Positions 6,646 to 8,953 of a stretch of 8,953 nt of DNA are shown here, piece after piece. Origin of the DNA: Planctomycetota bacterium (GTDB lineage: Bacteria; Planctomycetota; MHYJ01; JACPRB01); the NCBI GenBank assembly GCA_023261405.1, contig JAHFOZ010000205.1, positions 1 through 8,953 on the forward strand, written 5' to 3'. The translations under genes and the position numbers were made by a program. Under the pieces are notes generated by a model. That model made no database searches and was not told where the DNA came from. It worked only from the letters and a program-made list of their open reading frames with translations. How positions within the stretch are numbered: the first letter of the stretch is position 1; every line of letters starts with the position of its first letter.

Positions 6646-7467
6646 TTAAGCCCTCACCCGGGAGATGGTGCGCGTCTTCTTCAACATCCTAACCGTGAGG
6701 CCGATCGCGGTCAACACCGACAGCAAGGCCACTCCCATCACCACCGTCCCGATGTTGAAGGGGTCCTGGGCCACCCGCTCCTTCACGTGGCGGATGCTCC
6801 GTCCCACCAGGAACGGCGCCTGGACGGGGCCCGTCCGCCCCTCGTAGGTCCCCAGCTTGAGGAACACGGCATCCGCCGCCACCAGGTCCCTCTTCTGGAG
6901 GGCGGGAGGCGCCTCGGTCGTGTCGATCACGTACCCTTCGGTCCCCGACACATCCACCAGGTAGATCCGGTGGATCCACTCCACGTTCCCTTCCGCCTTC
7001 TGGAGCTTCAGTGTGCTCATGCCCGCCAGGAGCGCCGTCACCCGCACGGCCGTCCCCCGCAGCTCCGACGGCATCCGGGAGAAAACCGGGTACTCGATCA
7101 GCTTGGGGTCCTTCAGGAGCGCCTCCCCAGTCCCCTGCGACAGCGCCTTCAGGATCTGCCCGTAGGCCGCATCCTGCTCGTCGATGGGCGTGGCGTCCTT
7201 CACCTGGTCCAGGACGCCGTCGAACTTCACCTCGCGGGGGGCGCCGGGGGAGAGGGGCTGGGGAACCCACGCGTGAGGGTTCGCCGGCCGCTCCGCCTTC
7301 AGGTCCGCCCGCCCGCGCGCGGAGAGCATCGGACCGATCCGGAAGATGAGGACGCTGATGACCGCGAAGCCCATGATCACCACGACCAGGAGAAACTTGA
7401 ACTCACGGGTGGCCCAGAAGGGCACCTTCATGAATCCCACGGCCCTGGGCTTCTCGATCGTCGTCAT
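6646..7467 (-). CDS. Two-helix membrane protein with possible OB-like extracytoplasmic domain, unknown function
   Basis: 273 residues; I do not recognise the family. Two hydrophobic helices are seen, at about 25-42 and 239-259. The C-terminus (RMLKKTRTISRVRA) is strongly basic, so both ends are probably cytoplasmic and the roughly 195 residues between them lie outside the inner membrane. Within that part, residues about 135-230 show an alternating strand pattern with RVTALLAG, IYLVDVSGTEGYVID, a KRDLVAADAVFLKLGTYE turn and APFLVGRSI. This resembles the layout of OB-fold beta-barrels, but that is only a pattern reading. AAGG shortly before the ATG supports the start. It lies between exbD2 and the toroid gene, in the same direction, 33 nt before the toroid start, so it may be an accessory or anchor of the same membrane complex. 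It has no TonB-like motif. Confidence 0.85.
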   Translation of the reverse strand: MTTIEKPRAVGFMKVPFWATREFKFLLVVVIMGFAVISVLIFRIGPMLSARGRADLKAERPANPHAWVPQPLSPGAPREVKFDGVLDQVKDATPIDEQDAAYGQILKALSQGTGEALLKDPKLIEYPVFSRMPSELRGTAVRVTALLAGMSTLKLQKAEGNVEWIHRIYLVDVSGTEGYVIDTTEAPPALQKRDLVAADAVFLKLGTYEGRTGPVQAPFLVGRSIRHVKERVAQDPFNIGTVVMGVALLSVLTAIGLTVRMLKKTRTISRVRA

Positions 7468-7489
7468 TCCGCCTTCGCAAACCGGGTGG

Positions 7490-7518
7490 GGGTCCCCCGG
7501 AACGGCTCCGGGGGACCC
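7490..7518 (-). other. 11-bp perfect RNA hairpin between exbD2 and the two-helix protein gene
   Basis: Arms 7518-7508 and 7500-7490 pair perfectly over 11 bp around a 7-nt loop in the 66-nt gap after exbD2. The sequence downstream is C-rich with only a short TTT further on, so this is not a clear intrinsic terminator. It could act as a partial terminator or an mRNA stability element that lets the upstream channel genes be expressed at a different level from the downstream ones. Confidence 0.65.
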
Positions 7519-7533
7519 GTCCCCGCCTTGATT

Positions 7534-8022
7534 CTAGCTCTTCTTGGGCGTCGCCGCGTACTCGATCGGGGCGGCGAATTCGATGCGCTCGAGCTTCTCT
7601 ATCTTGCAGAGGTCCATCACGTGGATGACCTCATGCCAGGGCACGTCCGGGGTCGCGTCGATGAGCACGGGGAAGTCGGTCTTGTTGGCCTTCTTGTAGT
7701 CGGCCGTCATCTGCAGGACGAGCTGCATGAGCTCCTCGTCCGTGCTGACCGCCCCCTTGTTGCCTACCTTGCGGACCGTCTGGCCGGTGCCCGGGTCCCA
7801 CTTCATGAAGATCCGGATCTCCTCCAGGATCACCTTCTCCACGGGCGTCGTGTTCACGCCGCGGTCCTTCGGCAGCCAGGTGTCGATCTTCCCTTCCAGC
7901 TGCTTGAAGTGGAACGAGCACATGAAGAAGATGCACAGGCAGAAGATCACGTCCACCATCGCCGTCACGTTGATCTCGACGGGATTGTCGGACGCCTCGC
8001 CGATGTTGCCACCACCGCCCAT
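7534..8022 (-). CDS. exbD: ExbD/TolR-type proton channel subunit, copy 2
   Basis: 162 residues with the ExbD plan: a short N-terminal tail beginning MGGGG, one membrane helix (about 19-37) with Asp24 in AMVDVIF, and a periplasmic domain. That Asp is the proton-carrying residue of the family, so the protein should be channel-competent with ExbB. The periplasmic end has the family's DFPVLIDATPDVPWHEVIHVMD region, equivalent to the strand, helix and strand near the C-terminus of ExbD/TolR. The membrane helix is unusual in having two Cys close together (FCLCIFF) and a third just after (FMCSF). AGGAGG 5 nt before the ATG is a strong ribosome site and overlaps the stop of exbD copy 1, pointing to coupled translation. 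The sequence cannot tell an ExbD from a TolR role. Confidence 0.92.
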   Translation of the reverse strand: MGGGGNIGEASDNPVEINVTAMVDVIFCLCIFFMCSFHFKQLEGKIDTWLPKDRGVNTTPVEKVILEEIRIFMKWDPGTGQTVRKVGNKGAVSTDEELMQLVLQMTADYKKANKTDFPVLIDATPDVPWHEVIHVMDLCKIEKLERIEFAAPIEYAATPKKS

Positions 8023-8034
8023 GGGGGCCTCCTA
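8023..8034 (-). promoter_or_regulatory. Ribosome binding site of exbD2 overlapping the exbD1 stop
   Basis: The minus strand reads TAGGAGGCCCCC directly before the exbD2 ATG. The TAG is the exbD1 stop codon and the AGGAGG inside it is a near-perfect Shine-Dalgarno site. Terminating ribosomes can reinitiate here, favouring matched synthesis of the two ExbD proteins. Confidence 0.75.
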
Positions 8035-8571
8035 TCCTTTGTTCGGTCTCTTGTCACCCGACGGCCGGGACGCGCCCACCTCGATCTTGTAGATGCCGGC
8101 CTTCGCGCAGACGTTCATCGCCCGCTGGGCCAGCCCGTAGGGGGCCGACTTGTCCGCCCGGATCATCACCTTGCGCTCGGAGATGAGGGGGTTCTTCGGA
8201 TCCCTCGCCTGGTCGGCCTCCTTCTTGAGGATGCCGCCGAGCTTCTCCGGGTCGGTGTAATCCTTGCCCTTGATGCCCACGCGCCAGTGCCGCTCCTCGC
8301 GACAGACCTGGCCCTTGCCGTACAGGGGGCACTTCGCCTCGTACACGTGGTAGACGTTGAGCGTCAGCCGGTCCTGGCCCTTCTTCTCCTTGTTCTCCTT
8401 GTCCTCCTTCACCGAGGACGCGTGGGGGAGCATGACCTCCTCGAGCTCGCGCTGCCCCATGTCCGCGCCCAGCATGAAGAAAAGCAGGAGCAGGAACATG
8501 ATGTCGATCATCGGGATCAGGTTCGGATTCTGATGCTCCGCCATGCTTACCTTGTGTCTTTTTCTGGACAT
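8032..8571 (-). CDS. exbD: ExbD/TolR-type proton channel subunit, copy 1, with Cys-containing periplasmic insertion
   Basis: 179 residues. A basic N-terminus (MSRKRHK) leads to NPNLIPMIDIMFLLLLFFML, the classic ExbD start of the membrane helix with the proton-binding Asp23. The C-terminal VMIRADKSAPYG (135-146) and GIYKIEVGA (159-167) match the ExbD/TolR periplasmic fold. Between the Lys/Glu-rich linker (54-66) and that fold lies an uncommon stretch, residues about 72-100, with Cys81 and Cys90 in CPLYGKGQVC, where most ExbDs have only a short beta-turn such as DG-x-I. A third Cys is at 155. A disulfide is possible but not shown. GAGGAGG 8 nt before the ATG at 8571 supports this start over the in-frame Met10. 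It follows exbB by 30 nt and precedes exbD2 by 9 nt. It probably forms a mixed ExbD dimer with copy 2 inside an ExbB pentamer; that stoichiometry is from the known family structures. Confidence 0.93.
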   Translation of the reverse strand: MSRKRHKVSMAEHQNPNLIPMIDIMFLLLLFFMLGADMGQRELEEVMLPHASSVKEDKENKEKKGQDRLTLNVYHVYEAKCPLYGKGQVCREERHWRVGIKGKDYTDPEKLGGILKKEADQARDPKNPLISERKVMIRADKSAPYGLAQRAMNVCAKAGIYKIEVGASRPSGDKRPNKG

Positions 8572-8601
8572 AGCTTGCGCCTCCTCGTAAGGGGAGACCC
8601 C

Positions 8602-8953
8602 TTACTTGCCCGCCTGCCCGCTGGCCTGGGCCCCCAGCGTGCGCGACAGCGCCTCGCCGATCATGTTGTGGATGCGCAGCGTGATGTCCGCCACCTTGTT
8701 CTTCATGAAGAAGTAGGCCGACAGGAAGATGATCGAGATGAAGAGGCCCATCGTCGTGTTCACCAGAGACTCGTACACGCCCTTCGCCAGGTCGCCCGGC
8801 GTGGGGGCCTTCAGGGTCTCGATGACCTGGAAGGAGGAGATCATGCCCGTCACCGTGCCCAGCAGGCCCAGCAGCGGTCCGATGTTCCCGACGAGCGACA
8901 GATAGCTGAGCTTCGCCGTGAGACGGAAGGACTCGACGCCGGCCGTCTCTTCC
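8602..8953 (-). CDS. exbB: MotA/TolQ/ExbB-type proton channel subunit (5' end beyond window)
   Basis: Only the last 116 residues are in the window; the first complete codon is at 8952-8950, and the Met at 8853 is internal, not the start. The visible part holds the two conserved channel helices of the family: VGNIGPLLGLLGTVTGMISSF (about 21-41 of the visible part) and ESLVNTTMGLFISIIFLSAY (61-80). The Thr of GTV (33) and the Thr of NTT (66) match the two pore threonines of ExbB/TolQ. The C-terminal tail (about 84-116) continues as an amphipathic cytoplasmic helix with TLRIHNMIGEAL. It forms the pentameric stator pore around ExbD helices and uses proton flow to move a partner protein. ExbB, TolQ and related stators cannot be told apart from this fragment. 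It is followed 30 nt later by exbD1. Confidence 0.92.
   Translation of the reverse strand, partial: EETAGVESFRLTAKLSYLSLVGNIGPLLGLLGTVTGMISSFQVIETLKAPTPGDLAKGVYESLVNTTMGLFISIIFLSAYFFMKNKVADITLRIHNMIGEALSRTLGAQASGQAGK

Noticed and set aside
1..8953. CRISPR array, tRNA or rRNA genes, insertion sequence or transposase
   Set aside because: No regularly spaced DNA repeats, no RNA gene pattern and no transposase-like protein were seen; the genes are compactly arranged on one strand.

Overview
The window is a GC-rich stretch (GC preferred at third codon positions, long spurious antisense ORFs) with eight genes, all on the minus strand, so it reads from position 8953 down to 1. The combination of an ExbB/MotA-TolQ channel subunit, two ExbD subunits, a membrane-anchored squalene-cyclase-like toroid protein and a very long secreted TPR protein is typical of Planctomycetota. 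That assignment is inferred from gene content, not from a marker gene.

Right-hand block (8953 to 1925), probably one operon that begins beyond the right edge. In order of transcription: the C-terminal part of an ExbB/TolQ-type proton channel subunit (8602-8953, 5' end missing), exbD copy 1 (8032-8571), exbD copy 2 (7534-8022), a two-helix membrane protein with a possible OB-like periplasmic domain (6646-7467), a toroid protein with one N-terminal membrane helix (4924-6612), and a 961-residue exported TPR protein (1925-4810). exbD1 and exbD2 are 9 nt apart, and the second ribosome binding site overlaps the first stop codon. Two strong RNA hairpins without U-tracts sit in the longer gaps (7490-7518 and 4869-4896).

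Left-hand block (1877 to 1): a 128-nt gap with no clear signal, then an NtrC-type response regulator (receiver, AAA+, Fis-type HTH; 459-1796), followed 8 nt later by an FHA-domain protein that runs off the left edge.

How the parts may work together: ExbB and ExbD couple proton flow to motion of a partner with one N-terminal helix (TonB or TolA). No classical TonB or TolA is seen here, but the helix of the toroid protein carries the S-x-x-x-H motif that TonB and TolA use to engage ExbBD/TolQR. It is followed by an acidic and then Gly-rich spacer before the toroid. The main hypothesis is therefore that the toroid protein is the energised transducer of a TonB/Tol-like machine, with the TPR protein as periplasmic partner and the two-helix protein as an accessory. 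The left block may be its control circuit or an unrelated one: the regulator has a badly altered GAFTGA loop, and the FHA domain lacks three of the usual phosphothreonine-contacting residues.
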